Of a DNA stretch of 64,000 nucleotides, positions 8,528-17,427 are shown one piece after another. The notes beneath the pieces are model-generated. The model ran no database searches, was not told the origin of the DNA, and saw only the letters and a list, made by a program, of their open reading frames with translations. The stretch lies in assembly GCF_025567315.1 (NCBI RefSeq), contig NZ_JAOQJE010000005.1:151428-215427 (forward strand), in the 5' to 3' direction. Within the stretch, counting starts at the first letter, position 1. Each line of letters starts with the position of its first letter. Origin of the DNA: Agathobaculum ammoniilyticum (GTDB taxonomy: Bacteria; Bacillota; Clostridia; Oscillospirales; Butyricicoccaceae). The position numbers and the translations under genes were made by a program.

Positions 8528-9445
8528 ATGATGTACGAAAAAAGATTATCCGGCGTGGTTATTCCGACTATTACGCCGATGCACGAAGATGGATCAATGG
8601 ATGAGCGCTCACTGGCGGGCTTTACGGAATATCTGGTGCAGGCGGGGGTGGACTGCCTGTATCCGAACGGCACCAACGGGGAGAGCCTTCTGCTCAGCGG
8701 GGAGGAGCGCGAAACGGCAGCGGAAATTATGGTGGAAACCGTGGCAAAGCGCATTCCGGTATTCATCCAGTGCGGTAGCATGACGACTGCGGAGACTATC
8801 TCTCATGTGCGGCACGCGGTCAGAATCGGCGCGGATGGCGTGGGCGTGATGTCGCCGGCATTCTTTCCTATGGACGAGGCATCCCTGCTTGGCTATTACA
8901 GCGCGGTGGTCGAGAGCGTACCGCCGGATTATCCGGTTTATATCTATAACATTCCCGGCTGCACAACGAGCGACGTCAAACCCGAACTGCTGGGCAGGCT
9001 GATGGAAAAATACGAAAATGTTGCGGGCATCAAATACAGTTGCCCTGACCTGATGCGCATTGAGGATTATCTGCTGTGCAGCGAGCGCATCCCAGACCTG
9101 CTGATCGGCTGCGACAGCCTGTTCCTCCCGTGCCTGATGACAGGCGGTGTTGGCACGGTGACCGGCCCGGGGGCGATCTTCCACGAACGGTTCAATCGCC
9201 TGTACCGCCAGTACCGTGAGGGCGATATGGAAGGCGCGCGCAGGACGCAGCAGCAGATTGTCAGGACCGACCGCGAACTGGCGGCAGTCCCGGGCATTCC
9301 GGCGCTTAAAGCGCTGCTCAAGCTGCGCGGCATCATTGAAAATGACACCTGCCGCGGGCCGCTGCGCAAACTGACGGACGGAGAATACGCGTTGCTCGAG
9401 CGCGTGCTGGAAGAGTACTATAAGGAGGAGGGTATCAATGGCTGA
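8528..9445 (+). CDS. DapA/NanA-family aldolase or dehydratase
   Basis: 305 aa from ATG 8528 (GGAGAGT just upstream; a second ATG follows immediately). It is a class I TIM-barrel lyase: GTNGES for the 2-keto-acid carboxylate (normally GTTGE), YIYNIPG with the catalytic Tyr, and AGIKYS with the Schiff-base Lys. Family members include N-acetylneuraminate lyase, 2-keto-3-deoxygluconate aldolase and 5-dehydro-4-deoxyglucarate dehydratase. With a TRAP importer and sugar kinases, cleavage of a 2-keto-3-deoxy sugar acid is the best guess. The next gene overlaps its end by 8 bases. Confidence 0.88.
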   Translation: MMYEKRLSGVVIPTITPMHEDGSMDERSLAGFTEYLVQAGVDCLYPNGTNGESLLLSGEERETAAEIMVETVAKRIPVFIQCGSMTTAETISHVRHAVRIGADGVGVMSPAFFPMDEASLLGYYSAVVESVPPDYPVYIYNIPGCTTSDVKPELLGRLMEKYENVAGIKYSCPDLMRIEDYLLCSERIPDLLIGCDSLFLPCLMTGGVGTVTGPGAIFHERFNRLYRQYREGDMEGARRTQQQIVRTDRELAAVPGIPALKALLKLRGIIENDTCRGPLRKLTDGEYALLERVLEEYYKEEGING

Positions 9446-10385
9446 GAAAAAGCTGCGAGTTGGTGTAATCGGCGTCGGCTATGTTTCAAAGAACAACTTT
9501 CTTCCCGTACTGCCGCGGTTTGACGATGTGGAGTTTGTCGGGCTGATGGCAGGCAAGCTGGAAAACGCGCAGCAGGCGCAACGTCTCTGCGGTGCGCAGC
9601 AGGCGGTCGCTACTCTGGAAGCGTTCGTGTCGCTCGGCCTGGACTGCGCCTTCGTGTTGACGCCCAAACAGTGCCATGCGGAGCAGATCTCTTTCCTGCT
9701 CGAGCAGGGCATCGATGTATACAGTGAAAAACCCATGGCAACCACATTAAAGGATGCGGCACGCATTGCAGAGGCGGCGGCTAAAACGGGCAATAAACTA
9801 ATGATCGGCTTTAACCGCCGTTACGCGCCGGTCTGCCAAAAAGCCAAGGCGGTTTATGGGGAAGGGTCTCCGGAGGTGATCATCGCACAGAAAAACCGTC
9901 CGGCGACCGAGTACCGCGCCACATTGGAAAACGCGATCCACATGGTCGATCTGATGCGCTACTACGGCGGTGAGGTCAAGGACGTCAATGCGCTGACCAA
10001 GTTCACGGATCCGTATTATGAGACGTTTACGACCGCTCAACTGGAATTCGAGAACGGCGCTTCGGGTATGCTGATCGCGGCCCGCTGCTCGGGCCAGTGG
10101 GAGGAAACCATTGAACTGCATGGGAATAACCGCTCGGCGTTTATTAAAATGCCGGACAGTGTGACAGTGACGGATGCGGAGGAACAGCATAAGACTGCAA
10201 TGACCCCGCTCGCTATGGGCTGGGCCAAGTCCGAGGATAAACTGGGCTTTACGAATGCAATCCGTCATTTCCTCGATTGTGTGCGCGACGGCAAAACCCC
10301 GCTTACCGATGCGGCGGACGCCTACAAGACCCACGAATTGCTCGACCGCATCCTGCGTGCCGCCGGGCTGCCGGCGATGGATTAA
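9438..10385 (+). CDS. Gfo/Idh/MocA-family oxidoreductase (second of three)
   Basis: 315 aa. Rossmann motif GVIGVGYVS at the N terminus and YSEKPMA near residue 97 mark the family. The C-terminal domain is shorter than in the first copy, with IHMVDLMRYYGGEV as its sugar-binding helix. Start ATG lies inside the end of the lyase gene with AAGGAGGAGG upstream, so translation is coupled. Substrate unknown. Confidence 0.88.
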   Translation: MAEKKLRVGVIGVGYVSKNNFLPVLPRFDDVEFVGLMAGKLENAQQAQRLCGAQQAVATLEAFVSLGLDCAFVLTPKQCHAEQISFLLEQGIDVYSEKPMATTLKDAARIAEAAAKTGNKLMIGFNRRYAPVCQKAKAVYGEGSPEVIIAQKNRPATEYRATLENAIHMVDLMRYYGGEVKDVNALTKFTDPYYETFTTAQLEFENGASGMLIAARCSGQWEETIELHGNNRSAFIKMPDSVTVTDAEEQHKTAMTPLAMGWAKSEDKLGFTNAIRHFLDCVRDGKTPLTDAADAYKTHELLDRILRAAGLPAMD

Positions 10386-10399
10386 AGGAGGGAGCCGCT

Positions 10400-11281
10400 A
10401 TGTTCAAAATTGCCGGACATACCATGGGTACACCGGAATACACTGTTTGCGAGGCGATCGAACTGCTGCATCGCATCGGCGCAGACGGTGTCGAGATTGT
10501 TGTACAGAATGATTACCGCTCTGGGCTACCATGTGACTGCAATGAAAATACTTTGGCCGAGGTCAGGCGGTGTGCAGAGCAGAACAACATCCAGATCATC
10601 TGCCTGACGCCATATAACTCCTATTTCAATTCGCTGGACGAACCGGTCCGCCAGCGCGAAATCGCCGCTATCAAAAAGGTGATGGGTTATTGCGATCAGT
10701 TGGGTACAAAGTACATCCGCATTTACGGCGGTAATCTGGCCGCTGGGGATACGGAGAAATTAGCGGAGCGCCGCGCCAGACTGATCGAATCCATGCGCGA
10801 GCTGGGCGATGCAGCAGCAGAAAAAGGCGTGACGCTGGTGATTGAGAACCATTTTAATACAATGGCGGTTTCGGCGAAAGAAAGCGCGTCGCTTATCAGG
10901 GAAATTGACCATCCGGCAGTCCGCATCCTGTACGATCAGGCAAACCTGACCTTTACCGGAAACGAAGGATATGAAGAAGCGCTTCCCCTACAGCAGCAGT
11001 ATGTGGCATACATGCATGTGAAGGATCTGGTATTCAAAGAAGGTGTGGCGTTTTCCTCTTCCAATGTAGCGCGACCGGACGAATCCGAACGCAATGTGTA
11101 TACGCGCATCGTGGGCGAGGGGGTTATACCGTGGCCGGAGATCCTGCGCGCGGTCAAAGCGCGCGGTTATGACGGCTGGCTGTCCCTCGAATATGAGCGC
11201 CGGTGGCATCCGGATGATATTCCGGACGCATCCATCGGTATGAAGCGGTCGCTGGAATACCTGCGCGGCATCGAGCTGTGA
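10400..11281 (+). CDS. Xylose-isomerase-like TIM-barrel sugar isomerase/epimerase (third of three)
   Basis: 293 aa from ATG 10400, with AAAGGAGGG upstream and 14 bases after the preceding stop. The frame extends back to 10277 but overlaps the dehydrogenase. Metal-site segments are LVIENHFNT, ILYDQANL, YMHVKDL and LSLEYERRW. It keeps the Glu, Asp, His and Glu ligand pattern of the fold, so it is probably an active epimerase, isomerase or dehydratase. It alternates with Gfo/Idh/MocA genes on both sides, as in keto-sugar pathways. Confidence 0.88.
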   Translation: MFKIAGHTMGTPEYTVCEAIELLHRIGADGVEIVVQNDYRSGLPCDCNENTLAEVRRCAEQNNIQIICLTPYNSYFNSLDEPVRQREIAAIKKVMGYCDQLGTKYIRIYGGNLAAGDTEKLAERRARLIESMRELGDAAAEKGVTLVIENHFNTMAVSAKESASLIREIDHPAVRILYDQANLTFTGNEGYEEALPLQQQYVAYMHVKDLVFKEGVAFSSSNVARPDESERNVYTRIVGEGVIPWPEILRAVKARGYDGWLSLEYERRWHPDDIPDASIGMKRSLEYLRGIEL

Positions 11282-11324
11282 AAATTTATTCCAAAATGCC
11301 CAACAGCATTGGAGGGAATGTGCT

Positions 11325-12332
11325 ATGATTAATCAAACCATGAAGATCGCCCTCTTGGGCGTGAGCCACTGGCATGTACCGCTCTATCTGCCCGGCTTGC
11401 CGGAGAACTCGGTCGTGGGTGTGAGCGATGGTGACGCGGGCATTGCCGCCCGCATTGCCGCGCCCTACGGTTGTCCAGCCTACACCGATCACCGGCAGAT
11501 GCTACATGAAGTGAAGCCGGACTTCGTCTTTGCCTTTGCCCCGCACTACCGGATGCATGCGGTCGCCTCCGAGCTGATCGAGGCGGGAATCCCGTTTACA
11601 ATGGAGAAGCCCGCAGGGCTTGACCGCCGCGAGGTGGAGACACTGTACAATGCCGCCGAGCGCAAAAATGCGTTCTGCGCGATTCCATTCGTCTGGCGGT
11701 ACAGCGACACGGTAAACGACTTGAAAAACCGGTATCTTTCCGGTAAAATTGTGCATATGTCCTACAAATTCGTGGCGGGACCACCGTCGCGCTACCTTGC
11801 GACCTCGCGCTGGATGCTGTCACAGGAGACTGCGGGAGGCGGCTGTATGACCAATCTCGGCGTGCATTTCATCGACATGGCGCTCTACCTGACTGGCAGC
11901 CAAGGCGCGGAGATGTTGTCCTCGGTCTACCAATACACCTCGGAATATGCTATCGAGACCTATGCCTCCTCCATGCTGCGGCTGGATACGGGCGCGTCCC
12001 TGCTGATCGAGAGCGGCTATGCCTATCCCATGTCGGACGGTGCCAAGCGTGAAAACCGCTGGACGATCGTGACTGAAAATGGTTACTACATCCTTGCGGA
12101 CAACGATTTGGAGCTGCGTACCTTCGGTGCGGTGCCGGCGCATATCGCGTTGAACACGGACAGCGATCCCTATTACGCGATCTTCGCCCGTACTACGCTT
12201 GCGGACTATGCAAATAGCGCACGTCCGCGGGCCTCGCTGAAAGAGATGCTCGCGGCACGGACGATTCTGGACGAAATGAATGCCAAGGCGGCATACAGCG
12301 GCGCAAAGGAAACGCTGGGCGGACGATTCTGA
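11325..12332 (+). CDS. Gfo/Idh/MocA-family oxidoreductase (third of three)
   Basis: 335 aa. The dinucleotide loop reads LGVSHWHVPL rather than the usual GxGxxG, so cofactor binding may differ, but TMEKPAG and the C-terminal domain (GCMTNLGVHFIDMALYLTG) place it firmly in the family. GGAGGGA precedes the ATG. The altered loop with His-Trp-His is shared by a sub-group of these proteins and may mean a different cofactor orientation or a non-canonical role. Confidence 0.87.
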   Translation: MINQTMKIALLGVSHWHVPLYLPGLPENSVVGVSDGDAGIAARIAAPYGCPAYTDHRQMLHEVKPDFVFAFAPHYRMHAVASELIEAGIPFTMEKPAGLDRREVETLYNAAERKNAFCAIPFVWRYSDTVNDLKNRYLSGKIVHMSYKFVAGPPSRYLATSRWMLSQETAGGGCMTNLGVHFIDMALYLTGSQGAEMLSSVYQYTSEYAIETYASSMLRLDTGASLLIESGYAYPMSDGAKRENRWTIVTENGYYILADNDLELRTFGAVPAHIALNTDSDPYYAIFARTTLADYANSARPRASLKEMLAARTILDEMNAKAAYSGAKETLGGRF

Positions 12333-12356
12333 AAAGCGGGAGACAAGGAGAAAGAC

Positions 12357-13373
12357 ATGGGAAAAATTCCTCATATTCTGGTGGTAGGCAGCATCATGAT
12401 GGATCTGGTGGCGTCTACGAAACGTGCGCCGCGTGAGGGGGAAACCATCATCGGCATGAAATTCACCACCGCCCCGGGCGGCAAGGGCAGCAATCAGGCG
12501 GTCCAGTGCGCCCGATTGGGGGCGGAGGTCGCTATGGTCGGCAAGGTCGGTCGGGACGGCTTCGGCAAAACGCTGCTCGAAACGGCATCTGCTGCGGGTG
12601 TGGATGTTTCCAGGGTGCTGACCGATCCGGCCGAGGCGACGGGGGTTGCGCACATTACGCTTGAAGTGAGCGAAAACGACGCAAAAAACCGGATCACTGT
12701 CTGCCCCGGGGCGAACTTTACCTTGACTGTGGAGGAGATCGCCTGGCTGAAAGCCCGCGTTGCGGACTATGACCTTGTGATGCTGCAGCTTGAACTGCCC
12801 ATGGAGGTGGTAGAGTCCGTGGCCGCATGGGCCTATGAGGCCGGCGTACCCGTTATGCTCAACCCAGCGCCCGCTGCGGCGCTGTCGGATACGCTGCTTG
12901 GCCATGTGACCTATCTATCCCCCAATGAGCATGAGGCGACGCTGATGTCCGGACAGCAGATCGCTGTTGGCAATGGCATCAATCGGGAGGATATGCACAG
13001 GGCCGCACGCTATTTTATGCAGCGCGGGGTGAAAAACCTGATCGTTACGCTGGGCGCGAACGGCTCGGTCTGCGTCAACCAAAACGGCACGGTTTATACC
13101 CCGTCCGTCCATATGGATAAGATCATCGACACGACCGCGGCGGGGGATTCGTTTGTCGCCGCGTTCTGCACGGGGCTCACTGCGGGGCTGGATGAGCGGC
13201 AGGCGCTGGCGTTTGCCAGCCATACGGCGGCGATCACGGTATCCCGCATGGGCGCGATGCCAAGCCTGCCGACAATCACAGAGGTGAAAGCGCTGATCGT
13301 GGAAAAGGGCTGCCGTGGGATCGATACGAATATACTGGACATGCTGGAACGGTCAGGAACCTCGACGAAATAG
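12357..13373 (+). CDS. PfkB-family sugar kinase (ribokinase-like)
   Basis: 338 aa. Signature 1 (GGKGSNQAVQCARLG) and signature 2 (TTAAGDSFVAAF, with the catalytic Asp) are both intact. The N-terminal GSIMMDLV strand and lid are ribokinase-like, and it is slightly longer than RbsK because of a C-terminal extension. AAGGAG lies upstream. As the last gene of the operon it gives the pathway a second kinase, perhaps for the aldolase product (as KDG kinase does) or a pentose side branch. Confidence 0.9.
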   Translation: MGKIPHILVVGSIMMDLVASTKRAPREGETIIGMKFTTAPGGKGSNQAVQCARLGAEVAMVGKVGRDGFGKTLLETASAAGVDVSRVLTDPAEATGVAHITLEVSENDAKNRITVCPGANFTLTVEEIAWLKARVADYDLVMLQLELPMEVVESVAAWAYEAGVPVMLNPAPAAALSDTLLGHVTYLSPNEHEATLMSGQQIAVGNGINREDMHRAARYFMQRGVKNLIVTLGANGSVCVNQNGTVYTPSVHMDKIIDTTAAGDSFVAAFCTGLTAGLDERQALAFASHTAAITVSRMGAMPSLPTITEVKALIVEKGCRGIDTNILDMLERSGTSTK

Positions 13374-13387
13374 GGGAGGAAAGTGGA

Positions 13388-13433
13388 AAGGCCGGCAGTT
13401 TTTCACGCATCCGCGCGAAAAGCTGCCGGCCTT
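13388..13433. terminator. Bidirectional terminator hairpin between convergent operons
   Basis: AAGGCCGGCAG (13388-13398) pairs perfectly with CTGCCGGCCTT (13423-13433), and the stem extends inward through TTTTTC/GAAAA with one G-U pair, about 17 bp in all. It lies between the ribokinase stop (13373) and the histidine kinase stop on the other strand (13439). The T-tracts are short on both sides, but the position and stem strength make a shared terminator the simplest reading. Confidence 0.8.
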
Positions 13434-13438
13434 ATCCG

Positions 13439-15358
13439 TTAGCCTTGCTGCATTTTATGCGCCGCCGTTTTTTCAGGGCAGCGCAAGGGAAGACCAAAGG
13501 TGAGCTGGAATTGGCCGCGGCCGGTCTCAATCCGGCAGAAACCGCCAGCCTGCTTGAGAATGCGGTCGATAATCTTCAGGCCATAGCCGTGGGAAGAGAG
13601 CGGACCGCTCTTTTTCGATCCCGCGGCGGGTTCGGACAGCGGCGCGCTGTTGCAGCAGCAGAAAACGAGGAAATTATCCTTGGTGCGGATATCGAGCCGG
13701 ATGAAGCGCTCGCCGACCGGCGAGCTGCACGCGGCATGCACGGCGTTCTCCATCACGTTCATCACCAGCGAAGCAAGGTCGGGGTCGGACAGAGGGAGCG
13801 AGGCGGGCGCCGCCGCGTGAACGACTTCCACCCGAACCTTGTCGCGCAAGGCCGCCGCCAGCGTTCCGTTGAGGATGATATCCAGCATTTGATTGCCGCA
13901 GCGGACGACCGGTGTAATCGATCTGCTCTGGGAAATGAGGCCGTCCACATATTCCTGCGCCTGCGTATAATCCTGCTTTCGCAACAAGGCGCGCAGCACG
14001 GTCAGATGGTGGCGCATGTCGTGGCGCAGCTCCATGGTCTGCTCGGTCTGTGCGCGCAGGGTGTCGTAGCTGGCGCGGGCGAACTGCTCCTTGGCGAGCA
14101 GGATGGAGGTCTCCGACCGGCGGCGCACCAGGCCTTTGACAGTCTGGACGGCCAGAGCGATCAGGGCTGCAACAAAACACAGCGGCATCAGGACGAGCAG
14201 CAGGGAAAGCGCGGTGGCCTGCGCGCCGTCGGCCCGCTGTAGTTCTGGAAAAAAACGCGGGCCGAGCAGCAGGAACAGGGCGGCGATTGCGCCGCCGGTC
14301 AGTACGAGCAGGCAAAACTGCCGGTGGAAAGCCGAGCCGCGCCGCCAGGCCAGCAGCGCCAGAAGAAAGGCCAGCAAAAGGGCGAATACCGTCGCTTTGG
14401 CGCAAAGCAGCGCATGCACCGTCCCCTGATATTCGCAGACCGTATTATAGCAGACGACGCCGAACTGCAGCAGCGCGACGGTCAGCATCGTCCAGCGCAG
14501 CCAGCCGGAAAGCGGGCAGACGAGCAGGCCGAGCAGCAGGGAGGCCGACACATACAGACAAAGCGCGGTCAGGTCGATCGGCAGGACGCCGAAATAGTAG
14601 AAAAAGAACGGCGCCTGCACGATCTCGCGGAGCATCAGGGCAAAGGAAAGCTGTGCAAGCAGCGGCAGGCTGGCGTCCAGTCGGCCGGAGGAGGCGTTCC
14701 AAATGAAGATAATCAGCATGAAAACCCCTGCTGAGAAGAGCAGGGCCGCGGGGATTATATGGCGGGCGGTCTGGGCGATCAGCCCGCTTTCATAGGCGTA
14801 GCCGCAATAGAGTGTGATATCTGCGGGGAACACATCGGCGTCCGAGCCGGGGGCGTCGCTGCCCACGGCATAGGTGGACTGCGCGATGGTGAGCGTTTTT
14901 TCCGCATAGCCCGCGGGAAGGGACACAACCAGCGGTTCAAAGCGGTCCGCCTCCAGCATGGGGAGCGTAAGATAGCCGATGCGGTTGTCCAGTTCCGGAC
15001 AGTCGGTGTAGATCAGCTCGTCGTCCAGGAACACGCTGAAGGTGCGGTTTGCTGCGCCGATGCGCAGGGTCGGGCTGTCGAGTTCCTCGGTCAGCCGGCG
15101 GGAAAAATAGAACGTCTGCCCCGGATAGTCCAGCCCATAATAGGCGCCGTAGCCAGTGGGCGTCAGCTCCTTCACCGCCCCCTCCGTACAGGTGTACACT
15201 GTCCAGCCCTTGTTGCCCTGCCACGGCTGGCCGTCCTCCCCGATGATCGAAAGATTATAGGAGGCGTCCTCCATGGGGGAGACATAGGTGAGCAGCACGG
15301 GGGAAAAGGCGGTCAGGATAATCAGCGTTGTCAATACGGCGAATACGATTCTTTTCAA
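13439..15358 (-). CDS. 7TM sensor histidine kinase (GHKL/AgrC-like catalytic domain)
   Basis: 639 aa from TTG 15358, chosen because GGAGG lies 9 bases upstream; the longer frame to 15451 adds a tail with no site. Order: signal/TM helix (about 1-22), an extracytoplasmic beta domain (to about 210), a 7-helix membrane block (about 215-410), a short coiled coil, the phospho-acceptor box ELRHDMRHHLTVL (about 445) and a GHKL ATPase with N-box MENAVHAA and a G-box GYGLKI. It resembles 7TM-DISM sensors joined to an AgrC-type kinase, which normally pair with LytTR or similar regulators, several of which are nearby. It ends the NRPS operon on this strand. Confidence 0.87.
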   Translation of the reverse strand: MKRIVFAVLTTLIILTAFSPVLLTYVSPMEDASYNLSIIGEDGQPWQGNKGWTVYTCTEGAVKELTPTGYGAYYGLDYPGQTFYFSRRLTEELDSPTLRIGAANRTFSVFLDDELIYTDCPELDNRIGYLTLPMLEADRFEPLVVSLPAGYAEKTLTIAQSTYAVGSDAPGSDADVFPADITLYCGYAYESGLIAQTARHIIPAALLFSAGVFMLIIFIWNASSGRLDASLPLLAQLSFALMLREIVQAPFFFYYFGVLPIDLTALCLYVSASLLLGLLVCPLSGWLRWTMLTVALLQFGVVCYNTVCEYQGTVHALLCAKATVFALLLAFLLALLAWRRGSAFHRQFCLLVLTGGAIAALFLLLGPRFFPELQRADGAQATALSLLLVLMPLCFVAALIALAVQTVKGLVRRRSETSILLAKEQFARASYDTLRAQTEQTMELRHDMRHHLTVLRALLRKQDYTQAQEYVDGLISQSRSITPVVRCGNQMLDIILNGTLAAALRDKVRVEVVHAAAPASLPLSDPDLASLVMNVMENAVHAACSSPVGERFIRLDIRTKDNFLVFCCCNSAPLSEPAAGSKKSGPLSSHGYGLKIIDRILKQAGGFCRIETGRGQFQLTFGLPLRCPEKTAAHKMQQG

Positions 15359-15515
15359 GACGGGATACCTCCGGAAAAGCAGGATAAAGGAATACGCGGG
15401 GGACAGGCGCGCCGTATGCGTTCGGCTGGGAATAGCGGAATGCAGCGGCATATGCGGTCCATCCCCACATGGCGAGGCCTCCGCACGGTAAACCGGCGGA
15501 GGCTTCGCGGTAGTG

Positions 15516-15926
15516 CTATACGAGTTTTTGCAGGGTCAGGATGTTTTTTCCGTCCCTGTATTCATATTGGACGGTATCCATCAGCCGTTTGACCATGAAG
15601 ATGCCCAGGCCGCCGATGCGGCGCTCCTCCGCGGGGAGGGTGGTGTCCGGCTCGTCGTTTTTCAGCGGGTCATAGGGTTTGCCGGAATCCAGAAATTCAA
15701 TTGTGATCTGCGGCTGGCCCTGTGTGCTGACCTGGCAGCGGATGGTTGCGTCGCCCACGTCGGGCCGGTAGGCGTAGTGGGCGATGTTGACGAAAATTTC
15801 CTCTACCGCGATCGCAATCTGGTTGCAGATTTTGGTCGAACAATTGATCTGGTCAAGCTCGCCCTGTACAAATTCCAGCACCGTATCGAGCTGTTCGGTC
15901 AGTGCTGGTACGGTAATCGTTTTCAT
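15516..15926 (-). CDS. RsbW/SpoIIAB-like anti-sigma factor serine kinase
   Basis: 136-aa stand-alone HATPase of the anti-sigma kinase family. N-box AVEEIFVNIAHYAY, G1 FLDSGKPYDP and G2 RIGGLGIFMVK are intact, so ATP binding and kinase activity are expected. It overlaps the SpoIIE phosphatase gene by 4 bases. With that phosphatase and the STAS protein at 21788-22093 it forms a complete partner switch: the kinase binds either a regulator (sigma factor or other target) or the STAS protein, which it inactivates by phosphorylation. No sigma factor gene is in the window, so its target is unknown. Confidence 0.9.
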   Translation of the reverse strand: MKTITVPALTEQLDTVLEFVQGELDQINCSTKICNQIAIAVEEIFVNIAHYAYRPDVGDATIRCQVSTQGQPQITIEFLDSGKPYDPLKNDEPDTTLPAEERRIGGLGIFMVKRLMDTVQYEYRDGKNILTLQKLV

Positions 15927-17398
15927 AGTGTCTCCTCCTTGGAATTGGACGGCATGTACTCACAGAACCGCAGCCCCAGCATGGTGATGTCATCCGCCTG
16001 CGGCGCGCCGGAGACGAACAGATCCACCTGGGATTTGGCGTAAGGCAGCAGCTGGTCGGGGACGAGCCCTTTCGCGGCGTCGGCGTTGAGCGCGGCCTCC
16101 AGCCGTTTTTCGCCGTACAGCTCAAGCGCGGCGTTGGTCGCCTCGGTCACACCGTCCGTATACAGGAACAGGCAGTCGCCCGGCTTCAGGGTGACCTGGA
16201 ATTCCTTATAGCGCATGCCCTCCATGCCGGCGAGTACGAAGCCAGGGCGCAACCTGAGCCATTCAAAGCGGCCGCCCTCCTGCTGGATCAAGGGCGGGTT
16301 GTGGCCCGCGTTAGCATAGGTCAGCACGCCGGTGCGCAGGTCGAGGATGCCGAGATAGGCGGTGACGAACAGCCCCTCGCCGTTGTTTTCGCAAAGCTGC
16401 TCGTTGGCGCGGGTGAAGATCTCCGCCGGCGACAGGCTGGACTGCGCCTGGTTGCGGATGATGGTCTTGGCGATCACCATGAACAGCGCGGCCGGCACGC
16501 CCTTGCCCGACACATCCGCAATGACGATGGCAAGATGGGTCTGGTCGATCATAAAAAAGTCGTAAAAGTCGCCGCCGACCTCCTTGGCAGGATCCATAGT
16601 GGCGTAAACGTCAAACTCGTTCCGGTCCGGAAAGGCGGGGAAGATATTGGGCAGCATATCGCGCTGGATGTTGCTGGCAACGTTCAGCTCCGCCTCGGTC
16701 TTGAGCGCGCGGGAGGACCACAGCGCGGTGGAAAAGATCTCATAATACAGGATAACGAATACCGAGCAAATAATCAAATAAAAAATGATAAAATATACAC
16801 GGGTATCCGGTAGGCCGGGCAGGATGCCGAGGGTGTTGGTCAGCCGGTTGACGATCGCAAACGCGACAAAGCAGTAGACTGGAATGGGTACATAGTTTTT
16901 CAGCTGCTTTCCCAGCACCGAGATGACCTGCTGCACGATCTTGCTGACAAAGCGGCGGTAGGCAAAGAACATCACCGTGAACCAGAACGCCTTGATGCAG
17001 AGGAAAATGCCGACCGTGCGCATATTGTACGGATTGGGGGTATTGTCGATAAAGCTAAGCGTGGTGCCGCAGAAGAAGAACGTGGTCACGTTGGCGATCA
17101 GTGCACCCATGACCGAGGTGAACACGCGTGCCGCGCGTTCGTCGGCATACAGCACCACCGCCGCTGCCGGCATGAGCACCAGCATGCTCAAAAAATTGAT
17201 GTTGTCGTCCGTAATATTGATGGAGTAGCTGGCGACGCATGTGACAAGGTGCAGCGCCGCGAACAGGACCCAGCCGAGGAAGGTCTGTCCCGCGTTCCGG
17301 CGGCGGGTCAGCGTGCTGTTGGTGAGCAGAGCCGCCGCCCAAAAGGACAGATTGTTCGCCAGCGACCACAGCAGCGTCACGGAAAATTCAACTTGCAT
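15923..17398 (-). CDS. Membrane SpoIIE/RsbU-type serine phosphatase (catalytically intact)
   Basis: 491 aa. Residues 1 to about 235 form six or seven membrane helices; a short helical linker (NVASNIQRDMLPN) leads to a PP2C SpoIIE domain. All metal-binding motifs are present: GGDFYD (about 276), ADVSGKG (about 296), YTDGVTEA (about 416) and ADDITML (about 471). It should dephosphorylate the STAS protein encoded in the same operon in response to a membrane signal. It follows AGGAGG and lies 29 bases after the NRPS. Compare the degenerate copy in the eCIS operon at 59664. Confidence 0.92.
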   Translation of the reverse strand: MQVEFSVTLLWSLANNLSFWAAALLTNSTLTRRRNAGQTFLGWVLFAALHLVTCVASYSINITDDNINFLSMLVLMPAAAVVLYADERAARVFTSVMGALIANVTTFFFCGTTLSFIDNTPNPYNMRTVGIFLCIKAFWFTVMFFAYRRFVSKIVQQVISVLGKQLKNYVPIPVYCFVAFAIVNRLTNTLGILPGLPDTRVYFIIFYLIICSVFVILYYEIFSTALWSSRALKTEAELNVASNIQRDMLPNIFPAFPDRNEFDVYATMDPAKEVGGDFYDFFMIDQTHLAIVIADVSGKGVPAALFMVIAKTIIRNQAQSSLSPAEIFTRANEQLCENNGEGLFVTAYLGILDLRTGVLTYANAGHNPPLIQQEGGRFEWLRLRPGFVLAGMEGMRYKEFQVTLKPGDCLFLYTDGVTEATNAALELYGEKRLEAALNADAAKGLVPDQLLPYAKSQVDLFVSGAPQADDITMLGLRFCEYMPSNSKEETL

Positions 17399-17427
17399 GG
17401 ATGATTCCTCCTGTCATGGGGGGATTT

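Noticed and set aside
1422..9445. Sialic acid catabolism operon (ROK kinase, NanA-like lyase, TRAP)
   Set aside because: No NanE epimerase or deacetylase/deaminase pair; several dehydrogenases and barrels do not fit; lyase GTNGES loop differs. Kept only as a possibility.
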